Part shown: one piece after another, positions 15,435 through 23,612 of the stretch
Numbering within the stretch: position 1 is the first letter of the stretch
Layout: every line of letters begins with the position of its first letter
Assembly: GCA_017883585.1 (NCBI GenBank)
Contig: JADGNG010000046.1
Span: forward strand, 1-44,135
Direction of reading: 5' to 3'
DNA: 44,135 nucleotides
From: Candidatus Bathyarchaeota archaeon
GTDB taxonomy: Archaea; Thermoproteota; Bathyarchaeia; TCS64
The notes under the pieces: generated by a model
What the model saw: only the letters and a program-made list of their open reading frames with translations
What the model was told of the DNA's origin: nothing
Databases searched by the model: none
Position numbers and translations under genes: made by a program

Positions 15435-16175
15435 CTACCAGTACACTTTCGCTAAATACGAATACATTTTATCGAAATAATCTTTAGCTTTTTCATCAAA
15501 CAACCAACTACGGTTTTTGCTAAGTAACTCATCAAATATCTTTTTTCTAAGGACTTTATAGGAACCCTCAAGATCATTGAAGTTAAATCCCTCTTCAACG
15601 AAGGGGATCTTCGCCGAGCTATCAGTGAGTATCAAGGACCTCGCATATTCGTAACGTTTTTCTAATCTGGTTAGGGACATATATAAAGGTAAGAAGAAAT
15701 TCGGTAATGATAGTTGATTATGAGCATCATGTATATCTTTTTTATCATCATCGTTGGATTGAAGAAGATTGATATAATAATCATCTAGTCTTTTTTTTCT
15801 TACTTTATAATCCTCAAAATATTTTTCATCAATTCTTTTAATCATTTGATTATACGTAGATTCATCCGCGCTAATTAATGCGTGCACATACGATTCCTCC
15901 TCGCTAATTAATCTGACTCTCTGAGTTACCCAGCCCTGATTCACATCCTTTCTTCTAGCGACGTTTGCTTTCTCTACTGTTTTCCTCGCTTCATCACTGT
16001 ATGGTATGCCTGCAGCTTTGAAGGCTTCCTCTTGGTTTTGGAATAGTTGATAGAATTCCCTTGGATTAATATCACATTCTTTCTCGATGATCTTCATGCT
16101 TGGGCCCTGTCCGTATTCAGAGTAATATTTTTTAATATACTCAGCAATAGTCTTCTTCTTATTGCTGGCACTCAT
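15435..16175 (-). CDS. AT-rich orphan gene with helix-turn-helix-like N-terminus
   Basis: The 246-residue protein is not recognised. Its first 60 residues (IAEYIKKYYSEYGQGPSMK, then CDINPREFYQLF and EEAFKAAGIPYS) look like a helix-turn-helix DNA-binding domain of the TetR-like sort. The rest is highly charged and helical, rich in Lys, Asp, Tyr and Phe. The gene is about one-third GC, far below its neighbours, and uses A/T-ending codons, which suggests recent transfer. It lies between two IS remnants, and six phased ATTTC repeats lie 78-133 bp upstream. A regulator that binds its own upstream array is a reasonable but untested idea. Confidence 0.7.
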   Translation of the reverse strand: MSASNKKKTIAEYIKKYYSEYGQGPSMKIIEKECDINPREFYQLFQNQEEAFKAAGIPYSDEARKTVEKANVARRKDVNQGWVTQRVRLISEEESYVHALISADESTYNQMIKRIDEKYFEDYKVRKKRLDDYYINLLQSNDDDKKDIHDAHNQLSLPNFFLPLYMSLTRLEKRYEYARSLILTDSSAKIPFVEEGFNFNDLEGSYKVLRKKIFDELLSKNRSWLFDEKAKDYFDKMYSYLAKVYW

Positions 16176-16252
16176 TTAAGCTCACATACATCAAAAATTC
16201 CCGTATCCATTTAACTTTTCTGATTAATAGAGCCTGAAACGCCAGAAAACCA

Positions 16253-16308
16253 ATTTCGAATTCATTTCAACTCATTTCGCCTCCATTTCAGCTCATTTCA
16301 CCCATTTC
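16253..16308. repeat. Six helically phased ATTTC (GAAAT) repeats upstream of the AT-rich gene
   Basis: ATTTC starts at 16253, 16264, 16274, 16285, 16294 and 16304, giving steps of 11, 10, 11, 9 and 10 bp (mean 10.2, one helix turn). On the minus strand most copies read TGAAATG or CGAAATG. The array lies 78-133 bp upstream of the minus-strand gene starting at 16175, so all copies face the same side of the helix. It could be an operator array or a curved-DNA element. Confidence 0.65.
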
Positions 16309-16426
16309 AAACGCTGGACAAGGCATATACAATAGAAAGTTAGGCGCGATCATTCGCCGACTGTCCCTTAACACGCTGAGCCTGTGACACCGGTCCGCAG
16401 GGACTCTCGACTCGTGAACGCCTTCC

Positions 16427-16840
16427 GTGTCGGCTGAGACCTCGTCGCCAAGGGCGCCGGGAGGATCGTTCGTGTTCCGGAAGCGTTGGAGCATCGAGAG
16501 GCTCTTCGGCCGAGGGAAGGAGTGGCTGCTGCTGGATGGTCTCCGGGTCAGGGGGCTGACCCAGGTGGGGATCCACGTCTCCTTATGCCTTACTTCAATG
16601 CTGGCGGTGGCTTTTGCTTCGGTGAGGTTGGGTTCTTCCGGTTTGGTGTATTAAGGGCTTCGTTGAGTGAGTGTGTGGCTGCTTTGCGGGGTCCAGAGGT
16701 TTCTTCGTGCTTCTTTGTTTGGGCTGTGGTTTCAGCTTGTTTGTTTGGAGGTTTTCAGAGGTTTTGGTCCTTATGCTCGATTAATAAGAGGGTTCTGTCG
16801 AGTTTAGAAGGTCGAGTTCTAAACACCCTAGCGCGCGCTT
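16427..16840 (+). mobile_element. IS5-like remnant: transposase C-terminus and right terminal repeat
   Basis: An open frame at 16427-16654 contains FRKRWSIERLFGRGKEWLLL, with the family Glu in IERLFGRGKE, and IHVSLCLTSMLAVAFASVRLG, the standard IS5-type C-terminus. Upstream the same frame is closed by stops, so the N-terminal part is gone. The right end TTCTAAACACCCTAGCGCGCGCTT (16817-16840, written with its unique middle) matches the ends of the element at 14679-15356 (shared GCGCGCT and TGTTTAGAA when inverted). This is a second, separately decayed copy. Confidence 0.7.
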
Positions 16841-16851
16841 AACAGAGGGGG

Positions 16852-17886
16852 CTAGGGGATGAACTCGACCTTGCATCCGACGCGGCTCTTGGCGGTCTCG
16901 AAGGCCTCCCTCGCCTTCTCGAGGAGGAACCTGTGGGTTATCAGCTCCTTCACCTTGATTGCTCCGCTCTTAGCGAGTCTTATGGATTGGTCGAAGTTCT
17001 CGGGTTTAGCGTCGTAGGCGCCGCTGAGAGTTATCTCCCGGCGGACGACCTGGGTCATGGGAACCTCGACGGGACGCCCGAAGATGCCTATGATAGTGAT
17101 CTGCCCCCTCTTCTTGACGATCTGAGTGGCCTGGACCACGGCGGGTGGCGCTCCGGTGGCGACGAAGGCGATGTCCGCGCCGCGTCCACCAGTCCTCTCG
17201 GAGACAAGCTTAGCGAGGTCCTCCTTCTCCACGTTCACTATCTCAAGACCTAGCCCGCTAGCGATCTTGAAGCGCTCCGTGTCGACGTTGACACCAGTCA
17301 GGATCACCTCGGCCCCCGCGAGACGAAAGAGTTGGGCGCTGAAGATGCCTATGGGGCCGCAACCGTGGACGACGGCTAGGTCGCCAAGTCTGATTGGTGT
17401 GCAGTCTTTGACGAAGTGGAGTGCGTTGCTCAGGGGCTCGATGAGGGCGCCCTCCTCGAAGCTCAGCTCCCCGGGGAGGCGGTGGAGTAGCCTGTAGGGG
17501 ACGGCGACGTACTCGGCCATGCCGCCGTCGACGTGTATCCCGAAGAGGGTGGAGGCGTCGCAGAGGTTCTCGTGCCCCGAACGGCAGTAGACGCAAACGG
17601 CACACGCCTTCACGGACTCGGCGAGGACGCGGTCACCGATCGCATAGCCTTTCACCTGGGGGCCCGCCTCCGCTATCTTCCCTGAGAACTCGTGTCCCAT
17701 TACGACAGGAAGTCTCATCTTCGAGTAGGCGGGGGTGTAGTCGTAGATGCCTAGGTCGCTGCCGCAGATTGCGGCGGCCTTAACCTCTATCAGGACTTCG
17801 TCCGCGGCGATCGTGGGTTTAGGGACCTCGGCGAACACGACGCCGGGCTCCGGCTTGCGTTTGACTACTGCTCTCATCTTTGGCAC
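16852..17886 (-). CDS. Zinc-dependent alcohol/polyol or threonine dehydrogenase (MDR family)
   Basis: The 344-residue protein is a medium-chain dehydrogenase. Catalytic zinc ligands are Cys41 (AAICGSD) and His65-Glu66 (MGHEFSG); structural zinc ligands are Cys95, Cys98, Cys101 and Cys109 (CAVCVYCRSGHENLC). The nucleotide fold is VVHGCGPIGIFSAQL. It resembles L-threonine 3-dehydrogenase and sorbitol dehydrogenase; the substrate is not settled. The frame starts at GTG 17886, but ATG 17877 (MRAVVKRKPEPG) fits family N-termini equally well. It abuts the IS remnant at its 3' end. Confidence 0.85.
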   Translation of the reverse strand: MPKMRAVVKRKPEPGVVFAEVPKPTIAADEVLIEVKAAAICGSDLGIYDYTPAYSKMRLPVVMGHEFSGKIAEAGPQVKGYAIGDRVLAESVKACAVCVYCRSGHENLCDASTLFGIHVDGGMAEYVAVPYRLLHRLPGELSFEEGALIEPLSNALHFVKDCTPIRLGDLAVVHGCGPIGIFSAQLFRLAGAEVILTGVNVDTERFKIASGLGLEIVNVEKEDLAKLVSERTGGRGADIAFVATGAPPAVVQATQIVKKRGQITIIGIFGRPVEVPMTQVVRREITLSGAYDAKPENFDQSIRLAKSGAIKVKELITHRFLLEKAREAFETAKSRVGCKVEFIP

Positions 17887-17970
17887 CCTTTACACTGCTA
17901 CTGGCACCAGTCCCGGATTAAACGCTTCCTCGGCGGGCAACACTCTAATTCACCCCTGAGGTATCTCTCC

Positions 17971-19233
17971 ATGAAGCCTATGAGGGACGACGAGAGGCGG
18001 GTCCTAGACGCGATAGATGTCGACGGCCTTGTGGATTACTTGTGCGAGTTGATCGCGTTCCCAAGTGTGGGTGGGCATGAGTCCTCTGCGCAGAGGAATA
18101 TCGCGGCGAAGATGGGTGCCCTCGGCCTAGGCGTCGAGACTTGGGACGTCGACTTCGAGAAGCTCAGGGGACATCCCGCTTTCAGCATGCCGATCGAGCG
18201 CAAGGAGGGCATCGGCGTTGTCGGATCATACGGCGAGGGAAATGGGAAGAGTCTGATCGTCAACGGGCACATAGACGTCGTCTCCCCCGGCGAGGAGTCT
18301 AAGTGGAGGTACCCGCCGTGGAAGGGGACTGTCGCAGATGGGCGCGTCTACGGGCGCGGCTCCTCAGACATGAAGGGGGGCATAGTAGCCGCCCTCTATG
18401 CCATCAAGGCCATCGTTGACTCAGGCGTTCCCCTCGGGGGTAGGGTGATGCTAGAGACGGTTATCGGGGAGGAGGATGGGGGCGTTGGGACACTCGACGC
18501 GGTCCTCAGGGGCTACAAGGCCGACGCAGCGATCGTCCCCGAGCCGAGTGAGCTGAGCGCGGTCCCCGCCCATGCCGGCGTCATGGCATTCAGGGTCACC
18601 GTGCAGGGAAAGGCCGCCCACGCTAGCCTCCGCACCGACGGCGTCAGCGCCATCGATAAGTTCTTCCCCCTCTACGAGGCCTTGAAGAGGCTCGAGGCGG
18701 AGAGAAACGCACGGATCAGTGATCCACTCTACGCTGGCTACGACATACCCTCCCCCCTCAGCATCGGTAAGATCGTTGGAGGGGAGTGGCCGGGCACCGT
18801 TCCCGAGAACCTCTACTTTGAGGGGCGCATCGGCGTCCACACCGACGAGATTTGTGACAAGGTGAAGAAGCAGCTTGAGAGCGCCGTAATGAAGGCGGCG
18901 GACGCTGACCCGTGGCTCAAGGCGCACGAGCCTAGGGTCGACTGGAACGGGTATCGATTTGACCCCGCGAAGATATCCGCTAACCACCCGATAATGGAGA
19001 CGGTTAAAGCGGCGTACAGTGACGTCGCGGGCCACACACCGAAGGTCGAGGGGAAGACTTACAGCAGCGACATGCGCCTCCTCGTCAACCTCGGTTCCAC
19101 CCCGACAATGATATTCGGCCCGGGGGAGCTACGGGAGGCACACTCCGCAAACGAGTCGGTCAGCATCGAGAACCTAAAGGTGGCTGCGAAGACTTACGCC
19201 CTCTCGATCCTCCGCTGGTGCAACCAGCATTAA
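17971..19233 (+). CDS. M20 family metallopeptidase/deacylase (ArgE/DapE/carboxypeptidase G2-like)
   Basis: The 420-residue protein has the M20 metal-binding pattern: NGHIDVV (His and catalytic Asp), YGRGSSDMKGG (bridging Asp), IGEEDGG (catalytic Glu and metal Glu) and EAHSANE (C-terminal His). A lid-domain PAHAGVMAFRVTVQGKAAHA contains the usual dimerisation-domain histidine. Members remove acyl groups or cleave C-terminal residues, for example in arginine or lysine synthesis or peptide use. The substrate is not shown. It is divergent from the dehydrogenase, with about 85 bp between the starts. Confidence 0.85.
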   Translation: MKPMRDDERRVLDAIDVDGLVDYLCELIAFPSVGGHESSAQRNIAAKMGALGLGVETWDVDFEKLRGHPAFSMPIERKEGIGVVGSYGEGNGKSLIVNGHIDVVSPGEESKWRYPPWKGTVADGRVYGRGSSDMKGGIVAALYAIKAIVDSGVPLGGRVMLETVIGEEDGGVGTLDAVLRGYKADAAIVPEPSELSAVPAHAGVMAFRVTVQGKAAHASLRTDGVSAIDKFFPLYEALKRLEAERNARISDPLYAGYDIPSPLSIGKIVGGEWPGTVPENLYFEGRIGVHTDEICDKVKKQLESAVMKAADADPWLKAHEPRVDWNGYRFDPAKISANHPIMETVKAAYSDVAGHTPKVEGKTYSSDMRLLVNLGSTPTMIFGPGELREAHSANESVSIENLKVAAKTYALSILRWCNQH

Positions 19234-19278
19234 CTAGGTCGCATTTTTTAGGGTGTGTCACAAAGGTGAGGTTAGAGC

Positions 19279-19791
19279 GTGACCGATTTGGATGAATACT
19301 ATCGGATACCTGCATACCCCGACCATCTCTCTGGCACATCTGTTCTGGCACGGATGCTGGACGGCCTCGGGTTCCGCTTCTATTGGGCGACGAAGGGGCT
19401 TACAACCGAGGACTACGATTTCCGCCCAGCCAAGGACACGATGAGCATCGGAGAACTCGTAACACACGTGTGGTCCCTTGTGAACTGGGTAAGCAGCGCG
19501 GCGCTGAATATCCCCTATGATGACCCCAAGGACTGCCTCGCCGCGAGGGATGGGACACTCAAGATAATACAGGCCCTCAGGGAGACGATGCTTGCGATGA
19601 GTGACGAGGGCCTGGATAAGCTGCGCATCCGCGATAAGCCCTTTTGGAACATCGTGAATGGGCCCTTCTCAGACGCCTTGACCCACACGGGGCAGATAAA
19701 CAGCTTCAGGAGGCTCGCCGGCAACCCCGTTGCGGGCGCCAACGTTTTCCTAGGCGAGCCGCCAAAGGTGCCTAAAACAGAGAAAGCTTAG
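19279..19791 (+). CDS. DinB-like four-helix protein
   Basis: The 170-residue protein resembles DinB/YfiT superfamily four-helix bundles. Two of the three expected metal histidines can be seen, in IGELVTHVWSLVNW and in DALTHTGQINSFRRLAGNPV, the latter being the typical C-terminal H-x3-H-like helix region. Bacterial members use thiols such as bacillithiol or mycothiol; the archaeal role is unknown. The start is GTG 19279. It lies 45 nt after the M20 gene and converges on the SPFH gene. Confidence 0.7.
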   Translation: MTDLDEYYRIPAYPDHLSGTSVLARMLDGLGFRFYWATKGLTTEDYDFRPAKDTMSIGELVTHVWSLVNWVSSAALNIPYDDPKDCLAARDGTLKIIQALRETMLAMSDEGLDKLRIRDKPFWNIVNGPFSDALTHTGQINSFRRLAGNPVAGANVFLGEPPKVPKTEKA

Positions 19792-19799
19792 ACCCGACC

Positions 19800-21491
19800 T
19801 CACTGGGTAGTGGTGCTCGTCATGTTCTTCTTTAACAGGGTCGCCACGAGGGCGTTGAGGATGTACCCGACTCCTGCCCACTACCCGTGACGAGGACCTC
19901 CGGAGTTATCACTATATTGCCGTTAGCTATCTCTTCGAAGAGCTTTAAGGCGGCGACGTTCTGCTGCCCGAGGACCTCGGTCTGCGCCTTATACGCCGCG
20001 GCGACACCCTCACCCACCTGCTCGTTCTCGTAGGCAGTGCCGTCCGCCTTAGTCTTCGTGGCGTCGCGTATACCCTCCGCCTCGCGGCGCGCCGCCTCAG
20101 CCCTGTCAGTCGCTATATCGATGCTGAGCTTGGCGGATATGACATTTTCCTGCTGATTGGCTCGCGCTGTCTTCTCGGCTACAGCGATGCGCTGCTCCTG
20201 GGCGAGGGCCTCCTGCTCGTACTGCTTCTGCTGCTGGACGGCTATCTCCTTCTTGGTCTGCGTCTCCAGCAGCTGGGTGTCAACGTTGATGTAGGCGATG
20301 AGCAGCCCCTGGACCTCGACGTGGTACTTGCTGAACTCCTCGCGGGCCTTCTCTAGCGCCTGTAGTTGCAGTTCGGTGCGGCTGTGGACGAACTCCATCG
20401 TTGCCTTCTTACCCGCCTCGTTTCGGAAGCTGCTGTCGATGAGCGGGTGGGCGACCTGCTCAATGAGGTTGCTTACGGTCCCGAAGCGGGCGATGACGAA
20501 GGGGGCGTTTGGTGGCGGGATGCGTATGATGAGCCTGACATCCACGTCGAGTAGGAAGCCGTCCTTCGAGGTGACCCTAAGCTGGCGCCCGGCGCGATGG
20601 GGTCCCTGAATATGCCACGCTGACTCTTGTCGGTGATCAGTAGGGACTCGACGACCTCGTGTATGGGCTGGTTGAGGTCCGGTGTCGTCGATATCGTGGG
20701 CGCAATGGGGGAGGTCGCGAGTTCCTTGCCGACGCTGGAGATCACGACGGCGACGTAGCCCGGCGGAACGACGGCGACGGCGTAGAGCGTTACGACAAAG
20801 AGCCTCTTGTTAATGTAATATTCACCCGGCTGCAGGGTCTCTAACTGTGGCCCCCTGTATCCGCCGTAGGCGATGAATGCCTGGCAGTCTTGGAAGTGCT
20901 TGTGATCACCGTTGGGCTCAGGCGCTACTATGTAGCCTGATGGCAGAGGTGTACCGTCCATGGCCACGACGACTCCGACCATTTCCTTTGGCACCTCGAT
21001 TGCTGGTGAAAGCTCAACCTTGAAGACAGCTGTGTTGATGCGATATGTACCAAGGACAAGTATGGCAACCTGGGGCCCTTTCATGCCTCCGTTCTTTAAG
21101 AACGCCTCCGCGTCCTGGAAGGAGTTGCACTCGACGTCATCTCCGAGGAGCCTGCTCTTCATGAGTGGCTTGCCATCTATGGACTCGACGATGCCTATGC
21201 TCCTCGGGGTATCTGGGTGACCTTGCTCTTGGTTATCTTCCAGACTACTGGGAAGCGCCAGTAGAGGCCGGGCATCAGCGTGTCAGCCTGTATGCCGATC
21301 TCCCCCTCAGATGCTATTATCTTTCCCTGAGGGAGCTTCTTGCCGGACAGCTTCTTCGTTAGTATACCTACCTCGTCCGCCCTGAAGAGTGCGAAGCTGG
21401 GTAGGACGAGTATGAGCAGTAGCACCAATAGGACTATCGCTAACGTGAGTGTGATGGCCAGTGAAGCACCTGCCAGATCGATTGCTGCCAT
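19800..21491 (-). pseudogene. SPFH/band 7 (flotillin-like) membrane protein gene with three single-base losses
   Basis: Three successive frames together make one flotillin-like protein of about 560 residues. Frame 1 (start 21491, GGAGG 10 nt upstream) gives a membrane segment at residues 9-31 and ALFRADEVGILTKKLSGKKL. Frame 2 has SFQDAEAFLKNGGMKGPQV and VVPPGYVAVVISSVGKEL. Frame 3 has SKDGFLLDVDVRLIIRIPPP and a long Gln/Glu/Ala coiled coil. Adding one base in each of three G/C runs (near 21206-21209, 20588-20590 and 19877-19879) joins the frames smoothly and gives the end NALVATLLKKNM, stop at 19800. It is either a young pseudogene or holds sequence errors. The family organises membrane microdomains. 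Confidence 0.8.
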
Positions 21492-21628
21492 TTCTTCATT
21501 CCCTCCTTCTCAGATCCTACTTCGGCTTCCTGTGGTAAAAGAACATTCATCATAGACTATATATTGTCAATAAGTCGGCGTTTTCTGATTGAATTTAAAT
21601 TCTCGCCCCCGTTTTCCAGTGAGGGATA

Positions 21629-22747
21629 GTGTTGCGCCTCGGTTTCGTGGTAAACCCCATTGCGGGGATGGGGGGGAGGGTCGGTTTGAAGGGTAGCGAC
21701 GGGGCCGAGACGCTCAGGAGGGCAAAGGAGTTAGGCGCGACGGAGTCGTCCCCAGGGAGGGCAACTGAAGCGCTCAGACACCTGGCCTCCCTGAAGGGAG
21801 AGCTGGAGATCCTCACATACCCTGGGGAGATGGGGGAAGATGAGGCCCGTTTAGCGGGATTCGAGCCAAAAGTTTTAGGAAATATCAAAGAGGGCGCGAC
21901 GACCTCGGCCGACACAAAGGCGGCTGCCTCCGAAATGGTCAATCTCGGCGTTGACTTGATCCTTTTCGCAGGGGGCGACGGGACGGCCCGGGACATCTTT
22001 GAGGCCATCGCAGGGAAGGTGCCAGCCCTCGGCATCCCTACGGGGGTGAAGATACACTCGGGCGTCTTCGCCGTCTCACCTGCAGCCGCGGGTGAACTCA
22101 CCGCCAAGTACCTAAGGGGTGAGGTCAAATCGGTCCAAGAGTCCGAGGTCATGGACATCGACGAGGAGGCGTTCCGCGAGAACAGGCTCAGCGCTCGCCT
22201 CTATGGATACCTACGTGTCCCCCAGGAGGAGTCCTATATGCAGGGCAGCAAGGAGGCGAACCCAGTCCAGGAGGACGAGAACCTCAAGGCGATAGCCGCG
22301 GACCTCTCCGACGAGATGGACCCCGAGACCCTCTACGTCCTCGGCCCGGGTTCAACCATAAGCAGCGTAGCCGAGCACCTCGGGTTGAGGAAGACGCTCC
22401 TCGGCGTCGACGTAGTCCAGGGAGGAAAAATAGTGGCATCGGATTTGAACGAGGATCAGCTCCTGAAGATTGTTACCGGTAGGAAGGCAAAGATAATCGT
22501 GACCGTCATCGGTGGGCAAGGCTTCGTCTTCGGCCGGGGCAACCAGCAGATCAGCCCCAGGGTCATCCGGGCAGTAGGCAAAGAGAACATAGTCATAGCT
22601 GCGACCCCGGCGAAGCTGGCGACCCTCCATGGTAAGCCTCTCCTCGTAGACACGGGGGACGCCGCACTCGACAACGAGTTGATCGGCTACATACGCGTCG
22701 TCACGGATTACGGGAGGCGCGTGGTCTACAGGATAAAAGCGGGTTAG
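21629..22747 (+). CDS. ATP-NAD kinase-like protein (COG3199)
   Basis: The 372-residue protein begins LRLGFVVNPIAGMGGRVGLKG, the hallmark of the COG3199 branch of the NAD/diacylglycerol kinase superfamily. The nucleotide motif is ILFAGGDGTARDI. GIPTGVKIHSGVFAVSP and LYVLGPGSTISSVAEHLGL continue the family pattern. The exact phosphoryl acceptor for this branch is not established. The start is GTG 21629 (TTG follows). A TATA-like AATTTAAATT near 21591-21600 is about 30 nt upstream, which suggests a leaderless transcript. Confidence 0.82.
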   Translation: MLRLGFVVNPIAGMGGRVGLKGSDGAETLRRAKELGATESSPGRATEALRHLASLKGELEILTYPGEMGEDEARLAGFEPKVLGNIKEGATTSADTKAAASEMVNLGVDLILFAGGDGTARDIFEAIAGKVPALGIPTGVKIHSGVFAVSPAAAGELTAKYLRGEVKSVQESEVMDIDEEAFRENRLSARLYGYLRVPQEESYMQGSKEANPVQEDENLKAIAADLSDEMDPETLYVLGPGSTISSVAEHLGLRKTLLGVDVVQGGKIVASDLNEDQLLKIVTGRKAKIIVTVIGGQGFVFGRGNQQISPRVIRAVGKENIVIAATPAKLATLHGKPLLVDTGDAALDNELIGYIRVVTDYGRRVVYRIKAG

Positions 22748-22805
22748 CGCCCGTAGCTGTCAGCCCCAGATCGTAACACGCGTAATATTTGGTACCGTAA
22801 GTTGG

Positions 22806-23612
22806 CTACTTGGAGCTGTAGGGGCCTAAGAACTCCTCCTGAAGGATGTTCCCCCCGTCTATCACTATCTCGGATCCCGTTAGGTAGCTCGACTCGTCGC
22901 TGGCGAGGAAGAGGACTAGGTTGCCCACGTCCTCAGGGCTCCCCTGCCTGCACATTGGTATCTTTCTCCCAAACTCCGTCATCGCCGCTTCTGCATCCAC
23001 ATCACTGGTGCTCCCCCTTATCCCGAAAGCGCTCGTGCTGTATATGTAGCCGGGGAGGATGCAGTTCACGTTGATCATGTACTGCGCCGTCTCTAGGGCG
23101 AGCGCCTTCGTGAACCCTATCACTGCAGCCTTCGATGAGCCGTACGCGGTCTGCCCACCAGCTGGCGTTCCGACCATCGGACCCGTCACGCTGCTCATGT
23201 TCACGATCTTACCGTAGCGCCTTTCCATCATCCCTGGTAGCACCGCCTTCGCGCAGCGGAACATACCGAAGACGTTTATCTCGAAGAGGCGATGGAGGAA
23301 CTCCTCATCCATCTCGACGAGCTTACGCCGCGGGTAGATGCCGGCGTTGTTGACGAGGACGTCGACGCGCCTATGGTCCTTAACGACCTTGGCGAACGCC
23401 TGCTCGACGTCCGCCGTCTTGGTCACATCTATCCTGTAGGCGCTCGCCTTCCCACTATCTTTACGGATCGCCTCCGCTGTTTGCTCGACGCTCTCCTGAA
23501 TGTCGGCGAGACATACCATCGCACCATGGGACGCCAGCACCCTTGCTATCCCCGCACCTATCCCTTGGGCAGCGCCAGTGACGACCGCGACCTTGCCCTC
23601 AAGCCTCTTCAT
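22806..23612 (-). CDS. Short-chain dehydrogenase/reductase
   Basis: The 268-residue classical SDR has the cofactor motif TGAAQGIGAGIA, LADI at the end of the second strand (the Asp suggests NAD(H) preference), NNAGIYPR, catalytic Ser in NMSSVTG, and the YGSSK active-site Tyr and Lys. The C-terminus has GSEIVIDGG. The substrate is unknown. ATG 23612 overlaps the gcvPB stop by 4 nt, so it is probably cotranslated with the glycine dehydrogenase genes; an upstream in-frame start at 23651 lies inside gcvPB and adds nothing conserved. Confidence 0.88.
   Translation of the reverse strand: MKRLEGKVAVVTGAAQGIGAGIARVLASHGAMVCLADIQESVEQTAEAIRKDSGKASAYRIDVTKTADVEQAFAKVVKDHRRVDVLVNNAGIYPRRKLVEMDEEFLHRLFEINVFGMFRCAKAVLPGMMERRYGKIVNMSSVTGPMVGTPAGGQTAYGSSKAAVIGFTKALALETAQYMINVNCILPGYIYSTSAFGIRGSTSDVDAEAAMTEFGRKIPMCRQGSPEDVGNLVLFLASDESSYLTGSEIVIDGGNILQEEFLGPYSSK

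Noticed and set aside
19832-21491. Three separate genes in the SPFH region
   Set aside because: The pieces are consecutive parts of one family protein and join with single-base changes.
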